DNA from: a virus
Length of the DNA: 64,000 nt
Direction: 5' to 3' (one strand)
Virus record (IMG/VR): IMGVR_UViG_3300030419_005541
Span: 1 to 64,000 of that record
The position numbers were made by a program, and so were the translations under genes. Numbering within the stretch: position 1 is the first letter of the stretch; each line of letters opens with the position of its first letter. Shown piece after piece: positions 54,555 through 64,000 of the stretch. The notes beneath the pieces are model-generated. The model was not told the origin of the DNA and did no database searches. It saw only the letters and a program-made list of their open reading frames with translations.

Positions 54555-54563
54555 GAGTAAACA

Positions 54564-55679
54564 ATGCACTTATTTACATACGCAACAGAAGATTCAAGTT
54601 TATATGAAGCATCATCGTCAAATAACTTTGGTTTAGATGAGATTCTTGAAATAAGAAAAGATGTAGATGCGGCAGGTGTGACCGTAGATGTATCAAGAAT
54701 AGTAATAAATTTTAACTTAACTCATCTTAGTGAAAGTATTTATGCCGCAGGAGCAGGTAGTTCTGCGAGATATTATTTAAATATGTATGATGCGGGTAGT
54801 GATAATTTAACTACTTCACAAAGTATTTATGCTTATCCTGTTAGTCAATCTTGGCAAATGGGTAGAGGTAAAAAAGTATATGACCCTGCAGTAACAGAAG
54901 GAGTTAGTTGGGATTATAGGTCAGGTAAAAATGAAGAATTATTTTGGAACGGTGGTGTAAAAGATAAGGGTGGTACTTGGTTTAGTGGTTCAGGTTTCGA
55001 AGCGTCTCAAAGTTTTATACATACAGATACGCAACTTGATATGAGAATGGATGTAACTAATATTGTAAATAAATGGTTAAGCGGTACTATTCCTAATAAC
55101 GGATTTATAGTAAAACGTTCAGGTTCTATGGGTAACGATAATGTAGACCTTGATGAAGGTTCAAGTGCTCAGTTAGGAAATTTTAAATTCTTTTCTCGTG
55201 ATACACATACAATTTATACACCAAGATTAGAAGCAGTTTGGAATTCACATTCTTGGTCAACAGGTAGTTTAAGTGGTCTTGATGGTAGAGAAATAGAAGA
55301 TTTACAAATTTATAGTCCAAATCTAAAATCAAAGTATAGTATAAATTATGATGGTAAACTTAGAATTGTAGGTAGAGCTAATTTTCCTGTATTGACTAAT
55401 TCACCATCATCATCTGCTTATACTGATGTAAAGTATTTGCCTTCAGGCTCTCAATATAGTATAATAGATAATTACACAGACGATGTAGTTGTACCATATG
55501 GTTCAGGTTCATTGATATCTTGTGACTCACGTGGTAATTATATAGATTTAAATACAAGTGGATTACAAGAACAAAGAGAATATAAACTATTAGTAAAAGT
55601 TATTAGTGGTTCATATGCTGGTAGTTCGGGAACAGACACCGAAGTTATAGATAACAATTTTACATTTTTTATAAGATAA
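54564..55679 (+). CDS. Structural protein with DNRLRE-like repeats, 371 aa
   Basis: Ribosome site AGGAG. DVTNIVNKWLSGTIPNNGFIVKRSG near residue 170 has the DNRLRE/carbohydrate-module pattern (DVT..V..W..G...N.GF.L). Repeated in the N-terminal half as YAYPVSQSWQMGRGK. Conserved in marine T4-like phages as a virion or tail-fibre-associated protein. Ends with FTFFIR. Confidence 0.55.
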   Translation: MHLFTYATEDSSLYEASSSNNFGLDEILEIRKDVDAAGVTVDVSRIVINFNLTHLSESIYAAGAGSSARYYLNMYDAGSDNLTTSQSIYAYPVSQSWQMGRGKKVYDPAVTEGVSWDYRSGKNEELFWNGGVKDKGGTWFSGSGFEASQSFIHTDTQLDMRMDVTNIVNKWLSGTIPNNGFIVKRSGSMGNDNVDLDEGSSAQLGNFKFFSRDTHTIYTPRLEAVWNSHSWSTGSLSGLDGREIEDLQIYSPNLKSKYSINYDGKLRIVGRANFPVLTNSPSSSAYTDVKYLPSGSQYSIIDNYTDDVVVPYGSGSLISCDSRGNYIDLNTSGLQEQREYKLLVKVISGSYAGSSGTDTEVIDNNFTFFIR

Positions 55680-55990
55680 TGCCTTATACAAAAGAACAAC
55701 TTGCAAACAACGAGTACTTTCAGAACTTGAAACTTCAAGCTTCTAAAGAATATGAAGAAGAGAAAGCAAGAATGACTGCTGAGTTCGCAGCATCTTCTTC
55801 TTTAGATGACAATAATCAATTATTAAGACAAGGTCCCGGTGGTCCTATTTTGAGTTATGAAGACCCTGAAACAGGTAATGCGCAAGATGACCCGACAGGT
55901 TGGATAAAGATAGATAGAAAACAACCAAAACTTAAACGCGGAGATGGTCTTGAAGAAGTTATAGATAGAAATTTTAATGAGTTAATATAA
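55679..55990 (+). CDS. Structural-region protein, 103 aa
   Basis: TAATG junction. Coiled-coil N-terminus (LANNEYFQNLKLQASKEYEEEKARM), GPGGPILSYEDPETG in the middle, ending LEEVIDRNFNEL. Possibly a baseplate or fibre-attachment connector. Confidence 0.5.
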   Translation: MPYTKEQLANNEYFQNLKLQASKEYEEEKARMTAEFAASSSLDDNNQLLRQGPGGPILSYEDPETGNAQDDPTGWIKIDRKQPKLKRGDGLEEVIDRNFNELI

Positions 55991-58900
55991 TGTCAAGTAA
56001 ATTATCAGAAAGAGATAAGCAAATATTAAAAGTAGGAGGAACGTTTATTCCTGGTACTCGTAGATTCGAAGGCGGTCCTTTTGGTAACGGTGAAGAAAAT
56101 GATTACATTAAATTATCTATAATAGAACCTACTACTAATCGTATCATAACTTCTAAAGAAGTAGCACCAAATATAATAGATAGTCAAATTGTTGTAAAGC
56201 CAGGTATAGATATAAGAGAGATGGGTTTTGCTTCAGGTAGATTTAATTTTAGATACGAGTTTTTTAGAAGGTTAGCAGGTAGTGAAGATGTAGTATTGAT
56301 TAATACTAAAGAAGGTAATTTAGGTGATATTTATAACGGTCCTTATTTTTTAAAACCTAATGGTGACTATCACGCAGGTACACCTGCTCAGTTAAGAGAA
56401 TCAGGTGATGAAGTAGCATTCCAATTAATGCCAAAAAAGATGAATTACGAAGTTGCTGAGATTTCACCATCAAGAACTGAAATAAGAATACGTGCTAAAC
56501 AAATAAATGATGATGTTTACAAAGACGATTTATATGATAGAGGATTTGCATTTAAAACTTTTATTTCAGATGATGATTATAGACACAGAACTAATACAGA
56601 ACCTGTAGTAAGATTTTATAATCCATTTAATCCTGATATGACTTCACCTTCTAATGCAGGATTTGGTGCACATTCAGGCGGACCGCCTGTTGATGATGAC
56701 CCTACTGCTACACATTTATTATTAGAAAATGGTGCTGGTTTTAGTTTCAAACCAATAATGCAAGATGCGTCTATTAGAATAAAAGATGCTTATGTAATAG
56801 GTGAACGTGAAGAAATCGTAATTACTGAAAATAATATTTTAAGTAATCCAAGTGGTGATACGATTATATTTGATGATAATCTTAATCCACAAAAACCTAC
56901 AGGTGTACAAGATATAGAATTACATACTGATGCTATAAAAGTAGAAGCTTGGTCTGATGGAATCTTAGGTTATAATAATCCTCAACAAGGATTTTATGGA
57001 ACAGGACCTATAGGTTATCACGCAAAATGGGTAAAGGGTGAAGGTCGTAATGGCGGTCAATGTATAAAGTTTATTGATAGAAATGCTATTTACAGAAACG
57101 ACACACAATGGCCAGGTGAACAAGGTGTACACAGACCATTAGTAATTACATCAGGACTTCCTGCTATTTCAAATTATGGTGTTAGTCCAGGACAAGATTT
57201 ATTTTATATAACATATTTTCAAAAATCATCAGACATAAATAAAGGTGCTAATATTAGTATTAAATATGGTGCAGGATTTGGTGTTGGCGAACCGAGACCT
57301 ACTGAACCACCTGCAGGATTTCATATACCAGGAACAGACGTAGGTGAAGTTCCTGATTCTTTACCTTCAGGTTATTTAGCAGAACCTACTGAAGAAAGAC
57401 CGTCTGATGAACTACAAGGTAATTCAGGCGAAGGTTTATTATCACCTGGAAAACAATGGTTTGTTTCTTCTATACAAAACGGATTGTATGTATGGGAACC
57501 AAACTATGCACAATACAATACTGATGATGGTGCTTCTCAAGGAGTTCTTGGTATAAGAAAAGTTGGTGCTCAAACACAAACATCAGGTGAAGATGGTACA
57601 AATCGTACTTGGATATGGAGAGGTACTACTTGGTTGCCTGAGATACCTGCTGTTATACCTGGATGTACAGACCCTTCTGCTTTAAATTATCAAAGTTATG
57701 CACAAGAAGATGATGGTAGTTGTGTGTTTGAACAATCTATTTTACCATCAACAGGTGATTTTGATGTAGTATTTAAATGTAGACATAAAGAATTTTTTAA
57801 AATCAATCCGTGGAATACTTTTTCAGGAAATGAATCTACATTCTTTTTAAAATACGATGAGACATTAGGTGATTATCATATTTGGCAATCTCGATTTGGA
57901 GGTGCTGAAAATGCGGTTAATTATAGATTTGGTATAGAATCTTTGTTTGGTAATAAAAGCCAACCGTCAGGTCATTCTTATTCAGGTGATGGCTCTTTTG
58001 GATGTATAAAAGCATCAGGTAATAAAGTTAGTACAGAAGATAGAGGTCTTGATAATGGATTTCAAGGCTTGATACCATTAATGAAACGATATGGTAGAAT
58101 AAAAGATATTGCAGAGTATTGGAGAACAAGTGGTAGTAATAAGAAAAAAATTCTAATTATTTACATTTCTTTTACTGAAGAGTATAGAGAAGTTCTTAAA
58201 GATTTAGGTGCAACTGAAGACCAAGCTCAAGGTATTATAGTAGAATATAATCAAAGAAATGATGGTGAAGTAGAAAACATTGACTTCTTTTCTGCAGAAA
58301 CTAAACAAGAAAATGATATAGGAACATTAGATGAATTTGTAACTTCAGTTTTTGAAGATGGTGGTGGTAGTGACCCAAGATATTGGTTATTAAATACAAC
58401 AGGTACACCTGCAAGAGCAAAAACTGCAAGTGGTGCTCGTATTATTGACCCGTTTAAAAATAATGATGACTACTTCCAACCTTGGTTTGGACAAGGAATA
58501 ACTCAATGGGATGCTATTTGGGGTGATGATAATTCAGACAAAATTCTTGGTGTAATTGGTGACCAAGTATATGCAACAGAAAATTCTGTTGGCGATAATA
58601 TCACTTCTTATTTATCAGGATACCCAAAACCAATATCAGATGTGTATCCGGGTGTTGGTGAAAAAGATTTATATGTAAATAGAGGTTGTGCTAATCCTTT
58701 TGCAAACAATTATGGTGAAATATCTGAAGGTGATGACGCTGGTGATAATCCTGTAATACAGATGAGAGAGTTTATAGAATCAAGAGAAGTAGGTGATAAC
58801 GTTCCGTTTGGTGGTTTAGTTAAGATAGTAGCAGAAAATGCACAAGAAAGATTACCGGATATATTTGGTGGAAGACCTTACCTTGAACAAAGAAAGTCTA

Positions 58901-61900
58901 CTTTGTTAAATAGATTAAATGCACCGAGTTATGGTTTAAGAAGGTCATTAAACATACCAAATGTCAATGGTGGTAATTGTGATTTCTCTGTTAGTAATGA
59001 CCCGTTAAAAAATGGTACAATGTCGCCTAATGGTTTTTGGAAATGGAATGGTCCTGATGCAGTTTGGGAATATCAAGGTGAAACTCCAGCCGCTATAGAA
59101 TATAAGACTATAGAACTTAATGGTCAAGCAAATTCTGTAGTTAATGATTGGGAAATGATGGAAGGTACAGCTCCAATACCTGAAGATATGTTAACAAACG
59201 AACCAATGGAATTAATAGTAGAAGGACATAGAATAGGCGGTGAAGATGGAAATTCAACACAAGGAATTGTTTGGGTAGATGATTTTGATTTAAGATTTCA
59301 AAAACCAGGAGAAACTACAAATCAAAATATTTATGCAGATTACATAGGTACGATAAAACAAGTTCAAGGTAATGACTTAGTTAAACTTGATAGAAGTTTT
59401 GATGAAGTAGGTACAGAGTTAGGTGCATTACAAGTACCATCAAACACAGGAAGAGAAAATAGAACACGGGGCGGTCAACCTGTAGATGTAACTCGACCAT
59501 TTAAAAATTTTGAAATACGTTATCGTGTTAATGATGATGAAGAACTTAGAACTTACGTTGAAGTTCGTGGTCAAAAATATTTAACTACTAACTTTAAAAT
59601 TGATAGAAAATCTACACCTGAGTATCCACACGCTGTAGATTATAAATTATATACTGCTTTAGAATCTTCAGTTTCAAAGTTTGACTCTATAAGTATTATA
59701 AAAGAGATGGCAGAACCATATGAAGATACTATAGACATTATTGATTATGTTCCACAAGATATAAAAGGTACCGTTTTATTAAGTCCAAAACTTGAAGATT
59801 CAGAAAGTCCGTTGAGAGCGAGACCTACTACATTTCATAATGAAAATACTTTATTAACATCTAATGTAGATATAAAAGAAAAATTACAAAATGTTATATT
59901 ATCAGGTTCTTTAGAAGAAACAGAACTAAATGTACCACACGACAAAGGTTTTAGAGAGTTTATACATTTTTCTTCTGCTGAAAAAAGAATTAGAAATTTT
60001 AAATACAAATTAGAATTGATAGAAAGTTATACACAAAGTTCTGCAAGTAGTGCGGCTATAACTCAAGCAAGTTACGGAACAGAAAAGAAAGACAAAGACA
60101 TTTGGCATCAAAGAATTAGAAATGTTAAAAATGGTTTTGATACATTTGAAAAATATATGTATGAACAATCGAGTTCTTTTTATTCTTCTTCTATGGGTAC
60201 GTTTTATGACAATTCTTGGCCAAAGGTAAGTGGTGCAGGTACAATGAATAGTCCTTATGTTCTTGCTCATACTACGTCTTCACAAGCAACTACGTGGTTT
60301 AATAATCAAATAGTTAGTTCTTCTGAATACGATAGTAGAAATGGAAGTTATCTTGTAAACAATATGCCTGAGTTTGTTAATAGTCAAGAAAATCAAGCGT
60401 ATGTAGATTTTGTTAAAATGATGGGGCAGATGTTTGATAAAATTTGGTTGTACATTAATCAAGTAGGTATGATTAATGATAGAAGGTCAAGTATATCTGA
60501 AGGACTTTCAAAACAATTATATTATTCTGTAGCTAAAAGTCTTGGATGGGGTTTAGCAGATGGTAAAGACTTAGTAGACTTACCTAATTTTATTTTAGGT
60601 CAACGTGCAAGTGGTTCTGCGGGAACATTTGAAGAAATAGAAAGAACTGAACAAGATATATCAAGAGAGATATGGTCACGTATTGTATCTAATATGCCAT
60701 ACTTTTTAAAGAATAAAGGAACCGTAAGAGCATTGAAAGGATTGATTAATTGTTATGGTATACCAAGTTCAATATTAAGAGTAAAAGAATATGGCGGGCC
60801 TGATACACCAAGTTCTGTAAACTTTGAAATAAATAGAAAATTTACAAAAGCACTTGGATTCAGAGGAGGTCAACGAGTACATTTTAGTTGGCAAGAAGCT
60901 TCTGCTTCTATAGCAACTGATAAACCACAATTTCCTGATACGGTAGAATGGAGATTTAGAGCACCATTTAGTCAAAATCAAGTTATATGGAATAAGTCTG
61001 ATAACAAGATGGGTATAGTAATGAAAGATAATAACAATGCTGATAACATTGGTAGTTTATTATTTTACTTGTCAGGTTCAGATGGTTGGAAAGCAACATC
61101 TTCTTCATTAATGCCAATATATGATAATGAATATTATAGTGCTATGATTAGAAGAACTCCACAAAGTGCATCTATACAAAATAGTGTAGACTATAATTTA
61201 GTAGTAAAAAAATATGATGCGGGTATAGATAGATTTCAATATGTGTCTTCTAATACGTTAACTATTAATGGTGCTACTGCGGCCGGTAAAACTTATAATT
61301 CATCTTGGGATAGTTTTGGCAGATTTGATATTGGTGGTGCGGCTGTTATATCAGGTGCAATAACAGGTTCTGTTAATTTTAATAAATTACCAATACAAAG
61401 ATTTTCAGGTTCATTAATGGAAGTTCGTGTTTGGACAGAAACTTTAAACACAGGTTCTTTTGATAATCACGCAAACAATCCAAAAGCGTATGATGGTAAT
61501 AGTATTTCTTCATCATATGAACACATTGTTTCTCGATATTCTTTTGACGATGATAAAAATTTACAAACAGATACTTCTGTTAGAGATGTATCTGCTAAGA
61601 CAACAGAAACTCAAAATGCTACTGCAGTAGGATTCACAGGAAACTTCTTTGAGTCTGTAGTAGATAGAACAAAAACTTTAGTACCAAACTTAGGTCCATC
61701 AAAAGTAAGTTCTAATAAAATTAGAATAGAAGCAAATGTTGTTAGACCTGAGTTTCAATATATTAGTGGTAGTGATGGTATGTATACTGAATTACAATCT
61801 GAAAAACCAATTGGCAGAGGTAGATATGATTTTGCACCAACTGATAGTAATAAACTTGGGATATATTTTTCACCAAGTGATGCCATAAATCAAGATATAA

Positions 61901-62808
61901 TAGAATCATTAGCTAATATTGATTTTGGTAATTATCTCGGTGACCCTCGTGACAGATATTCAGAAACATATCGAGGTCTCGAAGCGGCACAAGATAAATA
62001 TTGGCAGAAGTATAATGCACCATTTAATTTTTGGCAGTACTTAAAATTATTAAAAACATACGACCAAAGTATTTTTCCACAACTTAAAAAATTAACACCT
62101 GCTCGTGCTAATGCAAGATTTGGTATTTTAGTAGAACCTAATATACTTGAAAGAGCAAGAGAAGTAGTTGGTAAACAACCTATATTTGAAAATACATATT
62201 ATGAAACTTTACTACCAATTAGTGAATCATATTATGCACCAGGAATATCAGAGTTTAGAATGTACGGTCAACCAAATTCACCATCAACAGATACATCTTT
62301 TGATGAGATAAATCAATCAATAAAATTTTATACTAATGACCCAAGTTCGAGTGCTATGGTTATTCGAGGAGAGAATAAATTTTATGAGGGTGTGATTTCA
62401 CAAAGTAGAATGGAAAATTTTGAACATAGTATACTTGAAAGAAAAGGACAACCGGGAGATATTTATGCTTCAGCATCTGTAACATTTGGTGATTCGTTTA
62501 AAGACCAACAACCTTTACAGCCTAATGTTACAGGTTCAAGACTTAATCCTTTAAAAGGTAGAATTAAATTATTTTATAGTAGTCAATTTAGTGCATCATA
62601 TGAAATGCCTTCAAGTTTTTCATATGAACCAGCTGAAATTAACGTTCCTGCTGATTCATCTACTGCTATGAGAAGATTATTTTTTGAAGGAATTAAAAAT
62701 ACTAAACTTACAACACAAGATGGTGGATTACCTGTTGAAGTAACATTGACTTCACCAACAAGAATTGTAACAAAAGAACCAGGAGATTCAAAACTTGACA
62801 TTGAATAG
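55990..62808 (+). CDS. Giant baseplate/tail-fibre protein, 2272 aa
   Basis: Single open frame. N-terminal 150 residues beta-rich; around residue 557 it contains GCTDPSALNYQSYAQEDDGSC, a motif known from surface proteins of Bacteroidota and other marine bacteria, and near 897 a degenerate copy GCANPFANNYGEISEGDDAG. From about 1350 the sequence resembles conserved marine-myovirus tail proteins: helical stretches (IRNVKNGFDTFEKYMYEQSS; YVDFVKMMGQMFDKIWLYINQVG; LPNFILGQRASG; FLKNKGTVRALKGLINCYGIPSSILRVKEYGG), LamG/ConA-like WRFRAPFSQNQVIWNK near 1655. It probably forms the peripheral wedge or long fibre proximal part, replacing several T4 genes. Confidence 0.75.
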   Translation: MSSKLSERDKQILKVGGTFIPGTRRFEGGPFGNGEENDYIKLSIIEPTTNRIITSKEVAPNIIDSQIVVKPGIDIREMGFASGRFNFRYEFFRRLAGSEDVVLINTKEGNLGDIYNGPYFLKPNGDYHAGTPAQLRESGDEVAFQLMPKKMNYEVAEISPSRTEIRIRAKQINDDVYKDDLYDRGFAFKTFISDDDYRHRTNTEPVVRFYNPFNPDMTSPSNAGFGAHSGGPPVDDDPTATHLLLENGAGFSFKPIMQDASIRIKDAYVIGEREEIVITENNILSNPSGDTIIFDDNLNPQKPTGVQDIELHTDAIKVEAWSDGILGYNNPQQGFYGTGPIGYHAKWVKGEGRNGGQCIKFIDRNAIYRNDTQWPGEQGVHRPLVITSGLPAISNYGVSPGQDLFYITYFQKSSDINKGANISIKYGAGFGVGEPRPTEPPAGFHIPGTDVGEVPDSLPSGYLAEPTEERPSDELQGNSGEGLLSPGKQWFVSSIQNGLYVWEPNYAQYNTDDGASQGVLGIRKVGAQTQTSGEDGTNRTWIWRGTTWLPEIPAVIPGCTDPSALNYQSYAQEDDGSCVFEQSILPSTGDFDVVFKCRHKEFFKINPWNTFSGNESTFFLKYDETLGDYHIWQSRFGGAENAVNYRFGIESLFGNKSQPSGHSYSGDGSFGCIKASGNKVSTEDRGLDNGFQGLIPLMKRYGRIKDIAEYWRTSGSNKKKILIIYISFTEEYREVLKDLGATEDQAQGIIVEYNQRNDGEVENIDFFSAETKQENDIGTLDEFVTSVFEDGGGSDPRYWLLNTTGTPARAKTASGARIIDPFKNNDDYFQPWFGQGITQWDAIWGDDNSDKILGVIGDQVYATENSVGDNITSYLSGYPKPISDVYPGVGEKDLYVNRGCANPFANNYGEISEGDDAGDNPVIQMREFIESREVGDNVPFGGLVKIVAENAQERLPDIFGGRPYLEQRKSTLLNRLNAPSYGLRRSLNIPNVNGGNCDFSVSNDPLKNGTMSPNGFWKWNGPDAVWEYQGETPAAIEYKTIELNGQANSVVNDWEMMEGTAPIPEDMLTNEPMELIVEGHRIGGEDGNSTQGIVWVDDFDLRFQKPGETTNQNIYADYIGTIKQVQGNDLVKLDRSFDEVGTELGALQVPSNTGRENRTRGGQPVDVTRPFKNFEIRYRVNDDEELRTYVEVRGQKYLTTNFKIDRKSTPEYPHAVDYKLYTALESSVSKFDSISIIKEMAEPYEDTIDIIDYVPQDIKGTVLLSPKLEDSESPLRARPTTFHNENTLLTSNVDIKEKLQNVILSGSLEETELNVPHDKGFREFIHFSSAEKRIRNFKYKLELIESYTQSSASSAAITQASYGTEKKDKDIWHQRIRNVKNGFDTFEKYMYEQSSSFYSSSMGTFYDNSWPKVSGAGTMNSPYVLAHTTSSQATTWFNNQIVSSSEYDSRNGSYLVNNMPEFVNSQENQAYVDFVKMMGQMFDKIWLYINQVGMINDRRSSISEGLSKQLYYSVAKSLGWGLADGKDLVDLPNFILGQRASGSAGTFEEIERTEQDISREIWSRIVSNMPYFLKNKGTVRALKGLINCYGIPSSILRVKEYGGPDTPSSVNFEINRKFTKALGFRGGQRVHFSWQEASASIATDKPQFPDTVEWRFRAPFSQNQVIWNKSDNKMGIVMKDNNNADNIGSLLFYLSGSDGWKATSSSLMPIYDNEYYSAMIRRTPQSASIQNSVDYNLVVKKYDAGIDRFQYVSSNTLTINGATAAGKTYNSSWDSFGRFDIGGAAVISGAITGSVNFNKLPIQRFSGSLMEVRVWTETLNTGSFDNHANNPKAYDGNSISSSYEHIVSRYSFDDDKNLQTDTSVRDVSAKTTETQNATAVGFTGNFFESVVDRTKTLVPNLGPSKVSSNKIRIEANVVRPEFQYISGSDGMYTELQSEKPIGRGRYDFAPTDSNKLGIYFSPSDAINQDIIESLANIDFGNYLGDPRDRYSETYRGLEAAQDKYWQKYNAPFNFWQYLKLLKTYDQSIFPQLKKLTPARANARFGILVEPNILERAREVVGKQPIFENTYYETLLPISESYYAPGISEFRMYGQPNSPSTDTSFDEINQSIKFYTNDPSSSAMVIRGENKFYEGVISQSRMENFEHSILERKGQPGDIYASASVTFGDSFKDQQPLQPNVTGSRLNPLKGRIKLFYSSQFSASYEMPSSFSYEPAEINVPADSSTAMRRLFFEGIKNTKLTTQDGGLPVEVTLTSPTRIVTKEPGDSKLDIE

Positions 62809-62853
62809 TGAAGAAAAACTTAATGAACCAATATTTAATATAGAAGAATAGTC

Positions 62854-62860
62854 TATTTAT
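62854..62860 (+). promoter_or_regulatory. TATTTAT element (candidate late promoter)
   Basis: GTCTATTTATCTAATAGGAG, 18 bases before the ATG at 62878, in the only other sizeable gap of the structural block; compares with the element in the hairpin loop at 49417. Confidence 0.4.
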
Positions 62861-62877
62861 CTAATAGGAGTCTAATT

Positions 62878-63543
62878 ATGGGATTTTTAAATAATACAAA
62901 TATTACCGTTGATGCTGTACTTACAAAGAAGGGCAGAGAACTTTTAGCCAAAGGTGAGAATCAGTTCAACATAACAAAGTTTGCTTTAGCAGACGATGAA
63001 GTCGATTATCGTTTGTGGGATGTTACACATCCTAATGGTAGTGATTTCTACGGCAACGTAATTGAGAGTATGCCTTTACTTGAAGCATTTCCTGATGAAA
63101 ATCACGTTATGCGATATAAGTTAGTAACTCTACCTAAATCAACACAAGCAATGCCGATACTTGAAGTAGCACAAAGTGCAATTACTCTGAGAAGATTAAA
63201 TTCTGTTAGTATCATAAATCCATCTACACAGAATGGTTCAGATGATACATTAGGCTATACTTTTATTCTTCATAATCAATCTATGGCGAGACTCAGAGTT
63301 AGAGCAGGTGCACAAGTAACTGCAGGTGGTACAACGGTACCATTTTTCTTAGATGAAGACGATTTACCAAATAGTATTTCAGTAGTAGGTAAAAGTGTTG
63401 AAATAAGGCCAAAAAGATTGACAAGAACACAAACTACACAAATAACCGTAGTAGGTAATGAGACAGCCGCTACTACTACTCTAAACTTAACCGTTAGACG
63501 TAATAGAACATTCGGTGTGATGTCTGCTGCGGGTCCATTATAA
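62878..63543 (+). CDS. Marine T4-like structural protein, 221 aa
   Basis: Ribosome site AGGAG. MGFLNNTNITVDAVLTKKGRELLAKGENQFNITKFALADDEVDY is a pattern seen at the N-terminus of virion proteins in T4-like cyanophages and relatives (VDAVLTKKGRELL..G...F.I..F.L.DDE.DY). C-terminal part Thr-rich beta. Role in tail/baseplate not established. Confidence 0.65.
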   Translation: MGFLNNTNITVDAVLTKKGRELLAKGENQFNITKFALADDEVDYRLWDVTHPNGSDFYGNVIESMPLLEAFPDENHVMRYKLVTLPKSTQAMPILEVAQSAITLRRLNSVSIINPSTQNGSDDTLGYTFILHNQSMARLRVRAGAQVTAGGTTVPFFLDEDDLPNSISVVGKSVEIRPKRLTRTQTTQITVVGNETAATTTLNLTVRRNRTFGVMSAAGPL

Positions 63544-63557
63544 GGGAGGAATGACTA

Positions 63558-64000
63558 ATGGCGATTTATCAACGATTTCAAACAGAAGCTGAAAATCCTG
63601 AGAATCCTGATGTGATTTCAGGACTCAGAGATGTTATCTCTTCCGGAATGTGGAGCGGCGGAGCAGGTACATTAACTACATTCTTCACTTCATCAACACA
63701 ATCAGGTTCGACAGGTGACTATTACTTAGATGTTTATAAAGCAGACCCTGATGCGGATTCTACTGCTGAAGTTCAGTTTAGTATAGCTTATTGTCACTAT
63801 AATGGTAGTGGTTCTTTAGGAAACAGAGGAGCTACAGGTAAAAGAGCATCTGCGGCATTATATGGTCAGTTTTCAAATATATTATTAGGACCAGGTGAAG
63901 ATAAATTCACAATGGCAAGTAATCACGTTTTGAATCACGCATATGTTATTTCTCTACAAAGAGCGAGACTACGTGAAAAGATGGACCCAGGTAATTGGGA
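63558..64000 (+). CDS. Structural protein (truncated by window end)
   Basis: ATG 63558 with GGGAGGAATGACTA upstream; ATG 63551 is in another frame that is less protein-like. MAIYQRFQTEAENPENPDVISGLRDVISSGMWSGGAGTLTTFF, then GDYYLDVYKADPDADSTAEVQFSIAYCHYNGSGSLG. Open to the right edge. Likely another virion protein by context. Confidence 0.65.
   Translation, partial: MAIYQRFQTEAENPENPDVISGLRDVISSGMWSGGAGTLTTFFTSSTQSGSTGDYYLDVYKADPDADSTAEVQFSIAYCHYNGSGSLGNRGATGKRASAALYGQFSNILLGPGEDKFTMASNHVLNHAYVISLQRARLREKMDPGNW

Noticed and set aside
1-64000. CRISPR array, insertion sequence, integrase or attachment site
   Set aside because: No regularly spaced repeats, transposase or integrase motifs or flanking duplications were seen; the only repeats are promoter modules and a 13-bp pair. 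The phage appears to be strictly lytic, though only part of the genome is visible.

Overview
The window reads as part of the genome of a large lytic, T4-like (Tevenvirus-related) myovirus of a marine bacterium. Every gene is on the plus strand. Genes are packed with 1 to 20 base overlaps (often ATGA), the DNA is AT-rich, and the right end carries a T4-order morphogenesis block: a gp55-like late sigma factor, gp25-like and gp6-like baseplate wedge proteins and very large tail/baseplate proteins. Marine T4-like hallmarks are also present (Hsp20, PhoH, a CobS/CobT-like pair, ThyX, MazG, peptide deformylase). The host cannot be named from sequence. Shine-Dalgarno sites are strong and promoters are of the TTGACA/TATATT type. 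Several exported proteins have short signal peptides ending in Gln, and one tail protein carries a GCTDP...NY...DDGSC motif; together these would fit a Marinimicrobia-like or Bacteroidota-related marine host, but this is inference.

Layout. 1-2100: end of an upstream gene, a stretch of nearly 900 bases without large genes holding two promoter-terminator units that look like small RNA genes, then small early genes including an MscS-like fragment. 2.1-5.5 kb: CobT-like VWA protein and CobS-like AAA+ ATPase, ended by two hairpin terminators whose loops mimic the 16S anti-Shine-Dalgarno sequence. 5.7-25.4 kb: accessory and nucleotide/DNA metabolism genes (SNase-like nuclease, 2OG oxygenases, GT92-like glycosyltransferase, Hsp20, J-domain protein, lytic transglycosylase, ThyX, HNH nucleases, UvsE, PC4-like protein, methyltransferase, a radical SAM-QueC fusion, PhoH, Nudix), with many very small ORFs between them. 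25.4-34.0 kb: an unusual block in which almost every product has a signal peptide, lipobox or membrane segment, including four consecutive type IV pilin-like proteins, an MshEN-like protein, a Popeye/cNMP-binding-like membrane protein and two polycationic exported paralogues. 34.0-39.7 kb: early promoters, small early proteins, deformylase, MazG, a GT-A-like protein and mini membrane proteins. 39.7-48.4 kb: an IMPDH/GMP-reductase family enzyme followed by QueD, QueE, FolE, an HNH nuclease, a 2OG oxygenase, a phosphoribosyltransferase, a glycosyltransferase and DpdA. With the distant QueC fusion this is a full apparent route from GTP to a 7-deazaguanine base inserted into DNA. 48.7-64.0 kb: late sigma factor and virion structural genes.

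Regulation. Twelve near-identical promoters (TTGAC-N18-TATATT) drive the early genes, and in three or more places the -35 box itself supplies the TGA stop codon of the upstream gene. A second promoter type is shared by hsp20 and the pilin cluster. A TATTTAT element sits 5 to 55 bases upstream of many genes and may be the late promoter. Two long hairpins bury the ribosome binding sites of uvsE and of the first structural gene; in the latter the proposed late element lies in the hairpin loop, so late transcripts would escape the block while early read-through would not.

The most notable candidates are the phage-encoded pilin/envelope island, the 7-deazaguanine pathway with its radical SAM-QueC fusion, and a possible late small RNA with anti-ribosome-binding-site loops at 5.6 kb.
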